From Marisimplicoccus sp038147335 (lineage in GTDB: Bacteria > Bacteroidota > Bacteroidia > Flavobacteriales > Flavobacteriaceae), in assembly GCA_038147335.1 (NCBI GenBank), contig JAYQTK010000002.1:434001-498000 (forward strand): a stretch of 64,000 nucleotides of DNA. The letters run 5' to 3'. The notes beneath the pieces are model-generated. The model made no database searches and had not been told where the DNA came from. It worked only from the letters and a program-made list of their open reading frames with translations. Position 1 is the stretch's first letter. Each line of letters begins with the position of its first letter. A program made the position numbers and the translations under genes. This document shows positions 51,337-61,103 of this stretch, piece after piece.

Positions 51337-52763
51337 AGAGGATAAAAAAAACAAAAATAATTGCCACTCTTGGCCCAGCTACATCATCAGCTGAGAGTAT
51401 TGAGAGTCTTATTAAAGAAGGTGTTGATGTATTAAGGATTAACTTTTCTCATTCAACTCATAAAGAAGCAGAAAATGTAATTAAGGAAATACGAAAAATT
51501 AATGATTCACTATCTACAAATACTGCAATTCTTGCTGATCTTCAGGGTCCTAAGCTAAGAATAGGAGAAGTTTCAGAAAATACAGAGCTTAAAGATGGAG
51601 ACAATATAATTATTAAGACTGGTAAAGAATTTAAAGGGGATAGTAAAACATTATACCTTAATTATAATAATCTTGCAAAGGATATTAAGAAAGGTGAAAA
51701 GATTCTTATTGATGATGGTAAAATTATTCTTAAGGTTATTGACATAGACAAAAAAAATCAAATAACAGCTGAAGTAATTCAAGGCGGAATACTTTCTTCT
51801 AATAAAGGATTTAATCTACCTAATACTAATATTTCCCAACCTGCATTAACTGAAAAAGATATTGAGGATGCTATTTTTTCTGCAAAACAAAATGTAGATT
51901 GGATTGCACTTTCATTTGTAAGGCATGGATCTGATATAGAATCATTAATAAAATTATTAGATCAAAATACCAATCACAGAATCCCAGTAATTGCCAAAAT
52001 TGAAAAACCTGAAGGAGTTAGGAATATTGATGAAATCATGAAATTTGCTAGTGGTATTATGGTTGCTAGAGGTGATCTTGGAGTTGAAATTAACGCAGCA
52101 GAAGTCCCACTGATTCAAAAAAAATTAGTTAATAAGGCTAAAAAAGCTAGAATACCTGTAATAATTGCTACTCAAATGATGGAGAGCATGATGAAGAGCT
52201 TAAACCCAAATAGAGCAGAAGTAAATGATGTTGCAAATTCAATAATGGATGGTGCAGATGCAGTAATGCTTTCAGGAGAAACTTCAGTTGGAGAACATCC
52301 TGTTGAAGTAATTAGAACAATCTCTCAAATTATTGGTAAAGTTGAAAACTCAGATTTAATTTCGTTAAAACATAAACACCCAACTGATTATGATTCAGAA
52401 AGGTTCATAACAAAATCAGTTTGTTATTATGCAGCTAAAATTGCTAATGATACTAAGGCAAAAGCAATTAGCACTTTAACAAATAGTGGTTATACAGCAT
52501 ATCAAATTTCTTCTTGGAGACCTAAAACTCATGTTCTAGTTTTTACATCAAATATGAGAATATTGACCCAGCTTAATTTATTATGGGGAGTAAAAGCTTT
52601 CTATTATGATGGCACAGAAAGCACTGATAGAACAATTGAAGAAATTAATAAAATAGCTGTTGAAAACAATCTTTTGCAAAAAGATGATAAAGTTATAAAC
52701 CTAACATCAATGCCAATTGAAAAGAAAGGTATGGTGAATACTGTTCGTGTATCAAAAATATAA
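51333..52763 (+). CDS. pyk: Pyruvate kinase
   Basis: 476 residues. It begins KIIATLGPATSSAESIESL, with LRINFSHSTH, IAKIEKPEGVRNIDEI, GIMVARGDLGVEI and the PNRAEVNDVANSIMDGADAV stretch before MLSGETSVGE, which hold the PEP, metal and potassium sites. It makes pyruvate and ATP at the end of glycolysis. Its ATG overlaps the stop of the IPExxxVDY gene, so the two are coupled. Confidence 0.96.
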   Translation: MKRIKKTKIIATLGPATSSAESIESLIKEGVDVLRINFSHSTHKEAENVIKEIRKINDSLSTNTAILADLQGPKLRIGEVSENTELKDGDNIIIKTGKEFKGDSKTLYLNYNNLAKDIKKGEKILIDDGKIILKVIDIDKKNQITAEVIQGGILSSNKGFNLPNTNISQPALTEKDIEDAIFSAKQNVDWIALSFVRHGSDIESLIKLLDQNTNHRIPVIAKIEKPEGVRNIDEIMKFASGIMVARGDLGVEINAAEVPLIQKKLVNKAKKARIPVIIATQMMESMMKSLNPNRAEVNDVANSIMDGADAVMLSGETSVGEHPVEVIRTISQIIGKVENSDLISLKHKHPTDYDSERFITKSVCYYAAKIANDTKAKAISTLTNSGYTAYQISSWRPKTHVLVFTSNMRILTQLNLLWGVKAFYYDGTESTDRTIEEINKIAVENNLLQKDDKVINLTSMPIEKKGMVNTVRVSKI

Positions 52764-52765
52764 CT

Positions 52766-54304
52766 ATGAAAAATTTAGATAAATTATTTAGTAAATATCA
52801 TATTGATCAATTAACTAATGGATGTTCTACTGGAAATAATTGGTTTGGTTCAGGAGAAGTCATTGAAAGTGTATCTCCTGTAGATGGTAAGTTAATTCGA
52901 AAAATATCATGTGGTTCCAAAAAAGACTTTGATGATATTATTAGTATTTCAAAAAAAGCTTTTGATGATTTTAGAAAAATTCCTGCACCAAAAAGAGGGG
53001 AATTAGTAAGACAATTTGGAAATAAATTAAGAGAAGAAAAGGAATTACTTGGAACTCTAGTATCATATGAAATGGGTAAATCATATCAAGAGGGACTTGG
53101 TGAAGTTCAGGAAATGATAGATATATGTGATTTTGCAGTTGGTCTTTCACGACAGCTTCACGGATTAACAATGCACTCTGAAAGACCTACACATAGAATG
53201 TATGAGCAGTATCATCCACTTGGAGTTGTTGGTATTATTTCTGCATTTAATTTTCCTGTTGCTGTTTGGAGCTGGAATGTTGCATTAGCTTGGGTATGTG
53301 GTAATGTAACAATTTGGAAACCAAGTGAAAAGACTCCTTTGTGCAGTATAGTTTGTCAGAAATTAATTGGAGAAGTTTTTAAAGAAAATAATATTCCTGA
53401 AGGTGTTTCATGTCTAATTAATGGTGATTATAAAATTGGTGAGTTATTGTCTAAATCTAAAAATATACCTCTTCTATCTGCAACCGGGTCAACTAGAATG
53501 GGAAAAATTGTTGCTGAAAAGGTAGGAGCTAGATTAGGTAAAACTTTACTTGAGCTTGGAGGCAATAATGCAATTATAGTGACCCCTGATGCTGATTTAA
53601 AGATGACAATTATGGGAACTGTTTTTGGTGCAGTAGGAACTTGTGGACAGAGATGTACTTCAACGAGAAGACTTATCGTTCATGAAAAAGTATACGAAAA
53701 AGTTAAAGATGCTTTAGTTAAAGCTTACAGTCAAATTAAAATTGGTAATCCACTTGATTCAAACATGCATGTAGGACCTCTTATTGATTTGGATGCTGTA
53801 AAATCTTATGAAAAAGCTTTATCTCAGATTGAAAAAGAAGGAGGCAGTTGGTTAGTTGAAGGTGGTGTGTTATCTGGAAATCAATATGATAGTGGATGTT
53901 ATGTAAAACCAGTTATTGCAGAGGTTGATCATTCTCTAGAAATTGTACATACTGAAACGTTTGCTCCAATATTATATCTTATTAAATATTCTGGAGATAT
54001 AGAGAATGCAATTGAAATTCAAAATGAGGTTGATCAAGGGCTTTCATCTGCAATTATGACAAATAATTTAAAAGATGCTGAATTATTCTTATCTCATTGG
54101 GGAAGTGATTGTGGTATAGCAAATGTTAACATAGGAACTTCTGGTGCAGAAATTGGTGGTGCATTTGGTGGTGAAAAGGATACTGGTGGTGGAAGGGAGA
54201 GTGGTTCGGATGCATGGAAAATTTACATGAGAAGACAAACAAATACAATCAATTTCTCATCTGAACTTCCACTAGCCCAGGGTATAAAATTTGAGTTAGA
54301 ATAA
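52766..54304 (+). CDS. Aldehyde dehydrogenase, family 7 (antiquitin-like)
   Basis: 512 residues. NAD-binding ATGSTRMGKIVAEKVGARLG, the catalytic Glu in LLELGGNNAIIV (about 266) and the nucleophile Cys in VGTCGQRCTSTRRLIV (about 300) are all present. The N-terminus and the FNFPVAVWSWNVALAWVCGN region match ALDH7, whose members oxidise alpha-aminoadipate semialdehyde (lysine breakdown) or betaine aldehyde. The start is two bases after pyk, so it may be co-transcribed. It is convergent with pheS, five bases apart. The exact substrate is unknown. Confidence 0.9.
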   Translation: MKNLDKLFSKYHIDQLTNGCSTGNNWFGSGEVIESVSPVDGKLIRKISCGSKKDFDDIISISKKAFDDFRKIPAPKRGELVRQFGNKLREEKELLGTLVSYEMGKSYQEGLGEVQEMIDICDFAVGLSRQLHGLTMHSERPTHRMYEQYHPLGVVGIISAFNFPVAVWSWNVALAWVCGNVTIWKPSEKTPLCSIVCQKLIGEVFKENNIPEGVSCLINGDYKIGELLSKSKNIPLLSATGSTRMGKIVAEKVGARLGKTLLELGGNNAIIVTPDADLKMTIMGTVFGAVGTCGQRCTSTRRLIVHEKVYEKVKDALVKAYSQIKIGNPLDSNMHVGPLIDLDAVKSYEKALSQIEKEGGSWLVEGGVLSGNQYDSGCYVKPVIAEVDHSLEIVHTETFAPILYLIKYSGDIENAIEIQNEVDQGLSSAIMTNNLKDAELFLSHWGSDCGIANVNIGTSGAEIGGAFGGEKDTGGGRESGSDAWKIYMRRQTNTINFSSELPLAQGIKFELE

Positions 54305-54309
54305 ATTTC

Positions 54310-55314
54310 TTATTTAAACTGATTTAAAAATCTAACGTCATTCTCAAAGAATAGCCTAATGTCGGGGATTTGGTAGATTAACATTGCAATTCTCTCAATA
54401 CCCAAGCCAAATGCATAACCAGTATATTTTTCTGAATCAATATTGCAATTTTCCAGAACCTGTGGGTCCACCATACCACAACCCATAATTTCAAGCCAAC
54501 CTGTACCTTTTGTAATTCTATAATCAGTTTCAGTTTCTAGTCCCCAGTAGATATCAACTTCTGCACTTGGTTCAGTGAATGGGAAAAAGGAAGGTCTAAA
54601 TCTTAACTTAGACTTTCCAAACATTGACTTAGTAAAATATAGAATCATCTGTTTTAAATCTGCAAATGATACATTCTCATCAACATAGATTCCTTCAACT
54701 TGATGAAAAATACAATGAGATCTAGATGAAATTGCCTCATTTCTATATACTCTTCCTGGTGAAAGAATTTTCAGAGGAGGTGAATTATTTTCTAAATACC
54801 TAACCTGTACTGAAGAGGTATGAGTTCTTAACAGAATATCAGGGTCTTGTTGAATGAAGAAAGTGTCTTGCATATCTCTTGCAGGATGATGCTTTGGTAA
54901 ATTAAGTGCAGTAAAATTATGCCAATCATCTTCAATCTCAGGCCCCTCTGATAATTCAAATCCAACTTTTGAAAAAATTTCAATTATCTGATTCTTAATT
55001 AAAGTTATTGGATGCAAAGTTCCGTTAGAAATAGGGAATCCCGGTTTGGTTAAATCTTCTGAAATACTTTTAGTAGACTTTGAGTTAACTGATTTTAATT
55101 CATCATACTTAATTTGAGCTAAATTTTTTAACTCATTTATTTTTTGGCCGTATTCCTTTTTTTGATCAGAAGGAACATTTTTGAACTCACTAAATAGATC
55201 ATTAATTATTCCTTTTCTACCTAGAAATTGAATCTTTAAAGACTCTATCTCATCAATATCTTTTGATTTGAAATTTTTGATATATGAAATATGTTCATCT
55301 AGTTTGCCTATCAT
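54310..55314 (-). CDS. pheS: Phenylalanyl-tRNA synthetase alpha subunit
   Basis: 334 residues. The N-terminal coiled coil (about 1-85) is followed by the class II catalytic domain: HPARDMQDTFFIQQ, LLRTHTSSVQVRYLE, SRSHCIFHQVEGIYVDE, KLRFRPSFFPFTEPSAEVDI and GIERIAMLIYQIPDIRLF. With PheT it charges tRNA-Phe. PheT is not in this window. A TATATTTG element on the minus strand (55366-55373) stands about 50 bases upstream. Confidence 0.95.
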   Translation of the reverse strand: MIGKLDEHISYIKNFKSKDIDEIESLKIQFLGRKGIINDLFSEFKNVPSDQKKEYGQKINELKNLAQIKYDELKSVNSKSTKSISEDLTKPGFPISNGTLHPITLIKNQIIEIFSKVGFELSEGPEIEDDWHNFTALNLPKHHPARDMQDTFFIQQDPDILLRTHTSSVQVRYLENNSPPLKILSPGRVYRNEAISSRSHCIFHQVEGIYVDENVSFADLKQMILYFTKSMFGKSKLRFRPSFFPFTEPSAEVDIYWGLETETDYRITKGTGWLEIMGCGMVDPQVLENCNIDSEKYTGYAFGLGIERIAMLIYQIPDIRLFFENDVRFLNQFK

Positions 55315-55365
55315 CTTAATTTTTTAAATAAAATTAAACGTCTATGACGATCCTTCTGTATATTG

Positions 55366-55373
55366 CAAATATA
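55366..55373 (-). promoter_or_regulatory. Candidate -7 element of pheS
   Basis: TATATTTG on the minus strand, as before both tRNA genes, 51 bases upstream of the pheS start. No clear -33 TTG. Confidence 0.45.
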
Positions 55374-55384
55374 TATTAAGTTTT

Positions 55385-55882
55385 ATGAATTTAATTGATT
55401 TAATAATAATTGCATTATTAGGTTACGGTTTAATAAAGGGATATAAAAAAGGACTAATAATTGAACTATCTAGTTTTTTTGGGGTTTTTATTGCTTTTTT
55501 TATTTCAATAAACTTGGATGATATTATTTCAAGACAGATAGTAGAGTTAATAAACATAAATTTTGACATATTAAATATTATAGTTTTTATTTTAACTTTT
55601 TTACTATCATATTCAGCTATTATTTTTATTGCAAAAGGATTCACAAAACTTATGAAATTTGTATACTTAGGATTATTAAACAGCCTTCTTGGATCATTAT
55701 TTGGAGGGTTAAAGCTTCTATTAATATTAATGATATTATCAAAGATTATTTTTAGTTTCAATCTTATTCCTATGAAAATGCTTAGTGAGTCTAATCTTAT
55801 GATACAGCTACATATTCTTTCTGAAATTATTTTTAACTCAGTAGAGATAATTAATTATGAGTATCCAAATAATTTAATCTAA
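55385..55882 (+). CDS. CvpA-family membrane protein
   Basis: 165 residues with four hydrophobic segments (about 3-12, 22-40, 60-85 and 100-125). It begins LIDLIIIALLGYGLIKGYKK, the CvpA start, and contains LGLLNSLLGSLFGGLKLLLI. CvpA-family proteins are inner-membrane proteins linked to colicin V production and envelope homeostasis, of uncertain biochemistry. It is divergent from pheS and overlaps batE at its 3' end by 9 bases. Confidence 0.82.
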   Translation: MNLIDLIIIALLGYGLIKGYKKGLIIELSSFFGVFIAFFISINLDDIISRQIVELININFDILNIIVFILTFLLSYSAIIFIAKGFTKLMKFVYLGLLNSLLGSLFGGLKLLLILMILSKIIFSFNLIPMKMLSESNLMIQLHILSEIIFNSVEIINYEYPNNLI

Positions 55883-56611
55883 TGTTTTAATACTAGATGA
55901 TTGAATCCAACCTAATGTTCCGTTTTCAAGCTGAATATTTACCCAGTCTTGAATAGTATCAATCTGCTTTACTTTTGTTCCCTCATGAAGTAAAAATTTA
56001 AGCTCGGAGATTTTATTAGGTTCAGACCACACTTCAATTTCTTTATCATATACTATAGCGAACTTTTCGTTATTTAATTCCTTTTTTTCATAGTTTATCA
56101 TTAATACAACTATTGCTGTAATTGACAGTATAATAGATTGAGAAAAAAAGATTCTTTTTTGTGTAGGATTTTTAATTGATAAGTATAGTATAAACGAAAT
56201 ACATGCAATCCATGCTAAGATTATTAATAGCAAAGACCATCCTTTTTCACTTAGAAGGTTTAGAGTATTATTTTTTAGATTTTGAGTTTGAGTAATTGGA
56301 AGCTTTTCAATTTTATCAATTCTTAAATTCTGAGCAAAAGATAAATTCATCAATATATCTTCATCAGAAGGGGATATAGATTTTGCTTTTTCATAAAAGA
56401 AATTGCTTTCTGGAATATTATTAAGCTTATAAAATGCATTTCCAAGATTATAGTAGAGCTCAGCACTTTCAAAACCTGAATTTAAAATGCTTTGATAACC
56501 TTCAACAGCCATTTGATAATTTCCATTTGTATATAGATCATTCGATGAATCAAATATTGAGTCTAGGCTTTGATTATTTAAAAACAATAAAATAATATAT
56601 AAAATTCTCAT
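55874..56611 (-). CDS. batE: BatE: TPR and SH3-like membrane protein
   Basis: 245 residues. It opens with a signal (about 1-14), has two TPR units (DLYTNGNYQMAVEGYQSIL and YYNLGNAFYKLNNIPESNFF), then two membrane helices (about 120-165) and an SH3-like C-terminus (EVWSEPNKISELKFLLHEG, VKQIDTIQDWVNIQL and NGTLGWIQSSSI). It is the last gene of the Bat operon, overlapping batD by 4 bases. Bat proteins are linked to oxygen tolerance and stress resistance in Bacteroides; the mechanism is unknown. Confidence 0.88.
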   Translation of the reverse strand: MRILYIILLFLNNQSLDSIFDSSNDLYTNGNYQMAVEGYQSILNSGFESAELYYNLGNAFYKLNNIPESNFFYEKAKSISPSDEDILMNLSFAQNLRIDKIEKLPITQTQNLKNNTLNLLSEKGWSLLLIILAWIACISFILYLSIKNPTQKRIFFSQSIILSITAIVVLMINYEKKELNNEKFAIVYDKEIEVWSEPNKISELKFLLHEGTKVKQIDTIQDWVNIQLENGTLGWIQSSSIKTLD

Positions 56612-58347
56612 TGCTTATTTTTTAGAATCAGGTTAATAACTTCTCTTGCATTGTTTAGGTCATTATTCATTATTGAATTTGAGGACCTTGAATATTTGGC
56701 ACTTTCACAATTTTCAATTAATTGAATAATTTTTGAAATAGTTTTTTCATCAACTCCTTTATCCCTTGATATACTTTTAATCTTCTCTTTATTAAAGTTT
56801 TCAATATTTATTGAAAATTTCAAAAACAATGTTTTTAGTAAGGCTTTTTCAATTAGGTCATAAAATATATTCTTATCGTTTAATGATTTCTTTGCAGCAT
56901 CAATCATTTTATTTATTTCTTTTTCTTGAGCCTTTTGCAACTCTAGAGATGATGACTTTCTAGTTCTAGTATAAGCAGTCAGCATAACAAAAGCAATAAC
57001 CATTGCAAAAGGTGAAGAGACTAAAATGTAAAACAATTGAGATTCAAAAAACTCACTATCATCTATCTTAATTAAGTTAGCCTTTGTCTTAATAAATCTA
57101 AATGAGTCATTAGGTGTAATAACATTTGTATTATTTGATGATGAGTTGGCAATTGTAGGTCCGTCAAATACATCGACTGTTAGTCTAGGGGATTTAAGTG
57201 TTTTATATGATTCTAATTGAGGGTCAAAGTATGAGAATTCAACCTCCTCAATAGGAAAGCTCCCTTGAAATCTTGGAATTACTGTAAATAATTTAGTTAT
57301 TGAACCACTCATACCTGAAAGATTGGTGTTAATTGATTCTTCTCGTTGTGGTTCAAATAATTCCATAGAGCTTGGGACTAGAAGATCAGGTAAATCAAAA
57401 AGTTTTAAATTACCTTCACCTTTAACTTTTAACTCAGCTTGAAAAGATTCAGTTGCTCTAAGAGAAGATTTATTAAGAATTACATCAAACTCAAATTGAC
57501 CGACAGCTCCAGTGAAACTCGATGGTTTGTTATTTAAAGGAAGATCTTTAACATTAATTCTTCTCATTCCAGTTGAGATAAATTGAGATGTTTGATCATA
57601 AATAACATTTCCAAAAAAATCTCTTTTGTCAGTGGGGACATCAAGTACAAGGTTTAATGATAATGGAGATATTTCAAGTTGACCAGATTTTTGAGGATAC
57701 AAAACGACTTTTCTCCACTCTACTACATTATAATTTTGACCTTTATATATTTCTCTTTGAACTTTTAATTGAGGAATCTTTATAGTCTGACTCCAGAAAT
57801 CTTTATAGTTTGGGGTTTCAGTCTCTCTAGCATCAGAGATATTTATTGGAGCTTTATAATATAGCTTATATATAACTGTTATTGGTTCATTGAGGTAAGG
57901 AGAACCTTTAGAAATTAAAGCGCGTAGCTCTATATCGTCATCGTTATAGTATTGAGTAACAGATTCTGACGGTTGACTAACCGAGTCTGTTATTAATACC
58001 TCAATTGGAAGTGATTTATATTCTTCTCCATCTATTTCAATGCTTGCCTGTTTGATTCTAATAGAACCTTTTTTAAGGGGTTGGAGAAAATATGAATATG
58101 TTTTTGAAAAGCTCCTTTCTCCATTAACATATGAAGTCTTTATAGATTGATTTGGACCTCCAATTATTTGAAAATTTTCAAAATCAGGAGGTGAGAAATT
58201 ATCACCGTTTTGATTCATAACAAAATCAACTCTCAATCTTTCATTTAGTCCAAGTTTAGTTTTACTTACAGATGCATCAAACTTTACCTGAGCAGAGAGA
58301 AATAAGCTATTCAAAGCAAGTATCAATATTGTTATATTTCTTACCAA
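56608..58347 (-). CDS. batD: BatD: oxygen-tolerance membrane protein
   Basis: 579 residues with a signal peptide (about 1-20, ending FLSAQ). Several Ig-like periplasmic domains follow, with the family start VKFDASVSKTKLGLNERLRV and repeated segments such as EFDVILNKSSLRATESFQAE. One membrane helix near 440 (FYILVSSPFAMVIAFVMLTAY) precedes a cytosolic helical tail with LNDKNIFYDLIEKALLKTLF. It overlaps batC by 7 bases and batE by 4. Confidence 0.9.
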   Translation of the reverse strand: MVRNITILILALNSLFLSAQVKFDASVSKTKLGLNERLRVDFVMNQNGDNFSPPDFENFQIIGGPNQSIKTSYVNGERSFSKTYSYFLQPLKKGSIRIKQASIEIDGEEYKSLPIEVLITDSVSQPSESVTQYYNDDDIELRALISKGSPYLNEPITVIYKLYYKAPINISDARETETPNYKDFWSQTIKIPQLKVQREIYKGQNYNVVEWRKVVLYPQKSGQLEISPLSLNLVLDVPTDKRDFFGNVIYDQTSQFISTGMRRINVKDLPLNNKPSSFTGAVGQFEFDVILNKSSLRATESFQAELKVKGEGNLKLFDLPDLLVPSSMELFEPQREESINTNLSGMSGSITKLFTVIPRFQGSFPIEEVEFSYFDPQLESYKTLKSPRLTVDVFDGPTIANSSSNNTNVITPNDSFRFIKTKANLIKIDDSEFFESQLFYILVSSPFAMVIAFVMLTAYTRTRKSSSLELQKAQEKEINKMIDAAKKSLNDKNIFYDLIEKALLKTLFLKFSINIENFNKEKIKSISRDKGVDEKTISKIIQLIENCESAKYSRSSNSIMNNDLNNAREVINLILKNKQ

Positions 58348-59075
58348 TCTTTTTCTGATTTTTTTGTTGTTTGTAATTTCTTTTTACCAGACTTAAGTTT
58401 TTCATTTAAGTCCTTTTCAATATTATTTACAGCTTCTAACAGATTTTCCATTTGTTGTTTTGAAAGACCTCCACCTTGTTCTTGTTCTTCCTTATCATCT
58501 TGATCTTTTGGTTTTTCCTTTTCTGATTCAGAATTTTGATCACTGTTTTGATTTTCATCTTGATTCTCATTCTGATCTTCTGATTGATCCTGTTTTTCTT
58601 CTTCTGAATCTTCACTATTTTCAGAATTTTGACGTTTATCGCCTTCTAAAAATTTCTTTGCAAGAGCATAATTATATCTAGTTTCATCATCTGCAGAATT
58701 ATTTCTGAGAGCATTTTTATATGCTTCTACTGCTTGTGCATAATCCTTTTTCTTCATGTAAGAATTTCCTAGATTATGAAAAGCTGAATGTTTTTCAAGG
58801 TCTATTTCTGAGTTTTTTTGTGTTTTGAAATACTCTTGAATAGCCTCATCATAGTTCTGATTTTCAAATAAAAGATTACCTAAATTATGACTTGCTTTAT
58901 TTTGATTTTTATTAGTAGATATAGCCTTTCTATATTCAACCTCAGCATCTTTGTAGTTCTTATTCAAAATATCAGCATTACCTTTTAGAACAAGGTTATT
59001 CGGATCACTTTGCGAGAATGACATGAAAGTGAAAAATAAAAAAGTAACATGAAGTATCTTAATCTTTATTTTCAT
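58341..59075 (-). CDS. batC: BatC: TPR protein with acidic linker
   Basis: 244 residues. The signal peptide (about 1-21, ending SFSQ) is followed by three TPR units (VLKGNADILNKNYKDAEVEY, KASHNLGNLLFENQNYDEAI and HNLGNSYMKKKDYAQAVEAY) and a very acidic, Gln/Asn-rich linker of about 55 residues (about 150-205). The closing helix LSKQQMENLLEAVNNIEKDL is the conserved BatC tail. It overlaps batB by 17 bases. It is a likely periplasmic adaptor between the VWA proteins. Confidence 0.88.
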   Translation of the reverse strand: MKIKIKILHVTFLFFTFMSFSQSDPNNLVLKGNADILNKNYKDAEVEYRKAISTNKNQNKASHNLGNLLFENQNYDEAIQEYFKTQKNSEIDLEKHSAFHNLGNSYMKKKDYAQAVEAYKNALRNNSADDETRYNYALAKKFLEGDKRQNSENSEDSEEEKQDQSEDQNENQDENQNSDQNSESEKEKPKDQDDKEEQEQGGGLSKQQMENLLEAVNNIEKDLNEKLKSGKKKLQTTKKSEKDW

Positions 59076-60099
59076 TAAATAAATTTAAATTCTGTATCCA
59101 TTTTGTTTTAGTCTGAAAAACAAATACATCACAAATTATAAATAACAGAGACAAAAATAAAAATATTTGAAATTGTTGTTTATAATCAATGAACTGAGAT
59201 GTTTCAAACTCAGACTTATCTATTTCATTAAGTATAGATTTTACTTGATCTAAGGCTTCTTCAGTAAAATTTCCATCAATATAATCACCATCAGAAGAAT
59301 CTGCTATTTTATTAAGAATCAAACTATTTCTTTTGGTAATAACTACTTCTCCATTAACATCTTTTTTGTATGAATCAATTGCTCCATTTAATCTAATTGG
59401 TATAGTAGATCCTGAATCTTCTCCAATTCCTACTGTTATTAAGTTTATGTCATTTATTGAGATTAAGTCAATTAAATCATTAGGTATATCGTCATGATCT
59501 TCTCCATCAGAGATAAGTATTAAAACTCTATTTGTCTCTGAATTTTGATCAAAGAAATTTACAGATAAATTTAGTGCAGCATCAATTGATGTTCCTTGAG
59601 ATGATAGCATATCCGTATCTATTATCTGGAGAAAGTTTTTTACAGAAGCAAAATCTGTAGTAAGAGGAACTTGCGGAATAGCCTGAGCAGCATAAGCAAC
59701 AATACCAACCCTATCACTTGATAAAGAGTTTATTATTTCTGAAACTATTCTTTTTGATCTTAACAGTCTATTAGGAGCTACATCTTCTGCAAGCATACTT
59801 TTAGATACATCTACTGCAAAAACAATATCAACACCTTCTCTATTAATTGTTTTAAGCTCAGTTCCTATTTTAGGGTTAGCAAGTGCTATTGATAAACATA
59901 AAATGGCTAAACATTCTAGAATAAGCTTAAGATTAAGCTTGAAATTAGATCTATTAGGGCTAATGTATTCTAATAAATCATGCTTTGAGAATGAATTCTG
60001 TACTTTCTTCCTCCATAACATGTAGATATAATTGACAATAACTAACAGCGGAATTACTAATGCTAAATAAAGAAAATATGTAATGTCTATCTCATACAT
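59059..60099 (-). CDS. batB: BatB: VWA-domain membrane protein
   Basis: 346 residues. Two N-terminal membrane helices are followed by a von Willebrand A domain with MIDAS residues in DIVFAVDVSKSMLAEDV (DxSxS, about 90), a Thr in VPLTTDFASVK and Asp in LISDGEDHDDIPN. A C-terminal membrane helix follows (about 312-328). It is thought to form a membrane complex with BatA through metal-bound contacts. Its start overlaps the batA stop by one base. Confidence 0.9.
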   Translation of the reverse strand: MYEIDITYFLYLALVIPLLVIVNYIYMLWRKKVQNSFSKHDLLEYISPNRSNFKLNLKLILECLAILCLSIALANPKIGTELKTINREGVDIVFAVDVSKSMLAEDVAPNRLLRSKRIVSEIINSLSSDRVGIVAYAAQAIPQVPLTTDFASVKNFLQIIDTDMLSSQGTSIDAALNLSVNFFDQNSETNRVLILISDGEDHDDIPNDLIDLISINDINLITVGIGEDSGSTIPIRLNGAIDSYKKDVNGEVVITKRNSLILNKIADSSDGDYIDGNFTEEALDQVKSILNEIDKSEFETSQFIDYKQQFQIFLFLSLLFIICDVFVFQTKTKWIQNLNLFNENKD

Positions 60100-61103
60100 T
60101 ATACAAAGCTTTTAAATATTGTTTTTCTTGCAAATACTTCTATTACAAAGAATATAAACCCTAACATTACAAATGGCCTATATTTTTCAGAAACATTAGT
60201 GAAAATAGTTTCTTTTATTTCTGTCTTCTCTAATTTATTGATCTCATCATAAATATTTTGAAGTTCTAAATTATCAGTTGCTCTAAAATATCTTCCAGAT
60301 GTCTTTTCAGAAATATATCTTAAAAGATCCTCATCAATTTCAACTTTTGTAAGACTAAATTGGAAATTTCCGTTGGGAAGAATTGAGACTGGTGCAAGTG
60401 CTCTTCCATTTGTTCCTAGACCAATAGTATATGTTTTAATTTCATATTCAGCAGCTAATTCTGCAGCAATTCTTGGATCTATAAAACCTGAATTGTTGAC
60501 TCCATCCGTGAGCAAAATTATTACCTTACTTTTAGCAGTACTCTCTTTAAGTCTATTAACTGCAGTTGACAGTCCCATGCCTATAGCAGTTCCATCTTCT
60601 AGAAGAGCCTCATAATTAATTTCAGATAGAGATTGCTTAAGGATTAGTTTGTCAGTTGTAACAGGTGTTTTAGTATAACTCTCGGCTGCATAAACTACTA
60701 AACCTATCCTATCATTTGGTCTATCATCAATAAAGTTTGAAGCAACATTTTTTAAGGCAGTTAATCTATCTGGTTTTAGGTCTTTAGATAACATACTTGA
60801 AGAGATGTCAATAACCATAACAATATCAATACCTCTTGATGTTGTAATCCTTTTAGATGTTGATTTAGATTGAGGTCTCGAAATCGCAATTATTAATAGT
60901 AAGATAACTAATACTCTTATTATATTTAACAAGGGTCTAAGCTTAGTTAAAAGTGAATTTTTAGCCTTTAAATATGATAAAGAAGAATGTGTTAGTGATG
61001 CCTGAGTATATTTTCCGAACTTATACCAAAAAAATAATATTGCTGGTATAATTATCAAAATAAAAAGATATTCTGGGTTTGCTAAGTACAAATCTTTAAA
61101 CAT
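60099..61103 (-). CDS. batA: BatA: VWA-domain membrane protein
   Basis: 334 residues. Two membrane helices at about 10-26 and 60-78 lead to a VWA domain with DIVMVIDISSSMLSKDL (MIDAS DxSxS, about 95), TPVTTDKLILKQS and LLTDGVNNSGFID. A final membrane helix lies near residue 318. The overlap of one base with its neighbours on both sides shows tight coupling in the Bat operon. Confidence 0.9.
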   Translation of the reverse strand: MFKDLYLANPEYLFILIIIPAILFFWYKFGKYTQASLTHSSLSYLKAKNSLLTKLRPLLNIIRVLVILLLIIAISRPQSKSTSKRITTSRGIDIVMVIDISSSMLSKDLKPDRLTALKNVASNFIDDRPNDRIGLVVYAAESYTKTPVTTDKLILKQSLSEINYEALLEDGTAIGMGLSTAVNRLKESTAKSKVIILLTDGVNNSGFIDPRIAAELAAEYEIKTYTIGLGTNGRALAPVSILPNGNFQFSLTKVEIDEDLLRYISEKTSGRYFRATDNLELQNIYDEINKLEKTEIKETIFTNVSEKYRPFVMLGFIFFVIEVFARKTIFKSFV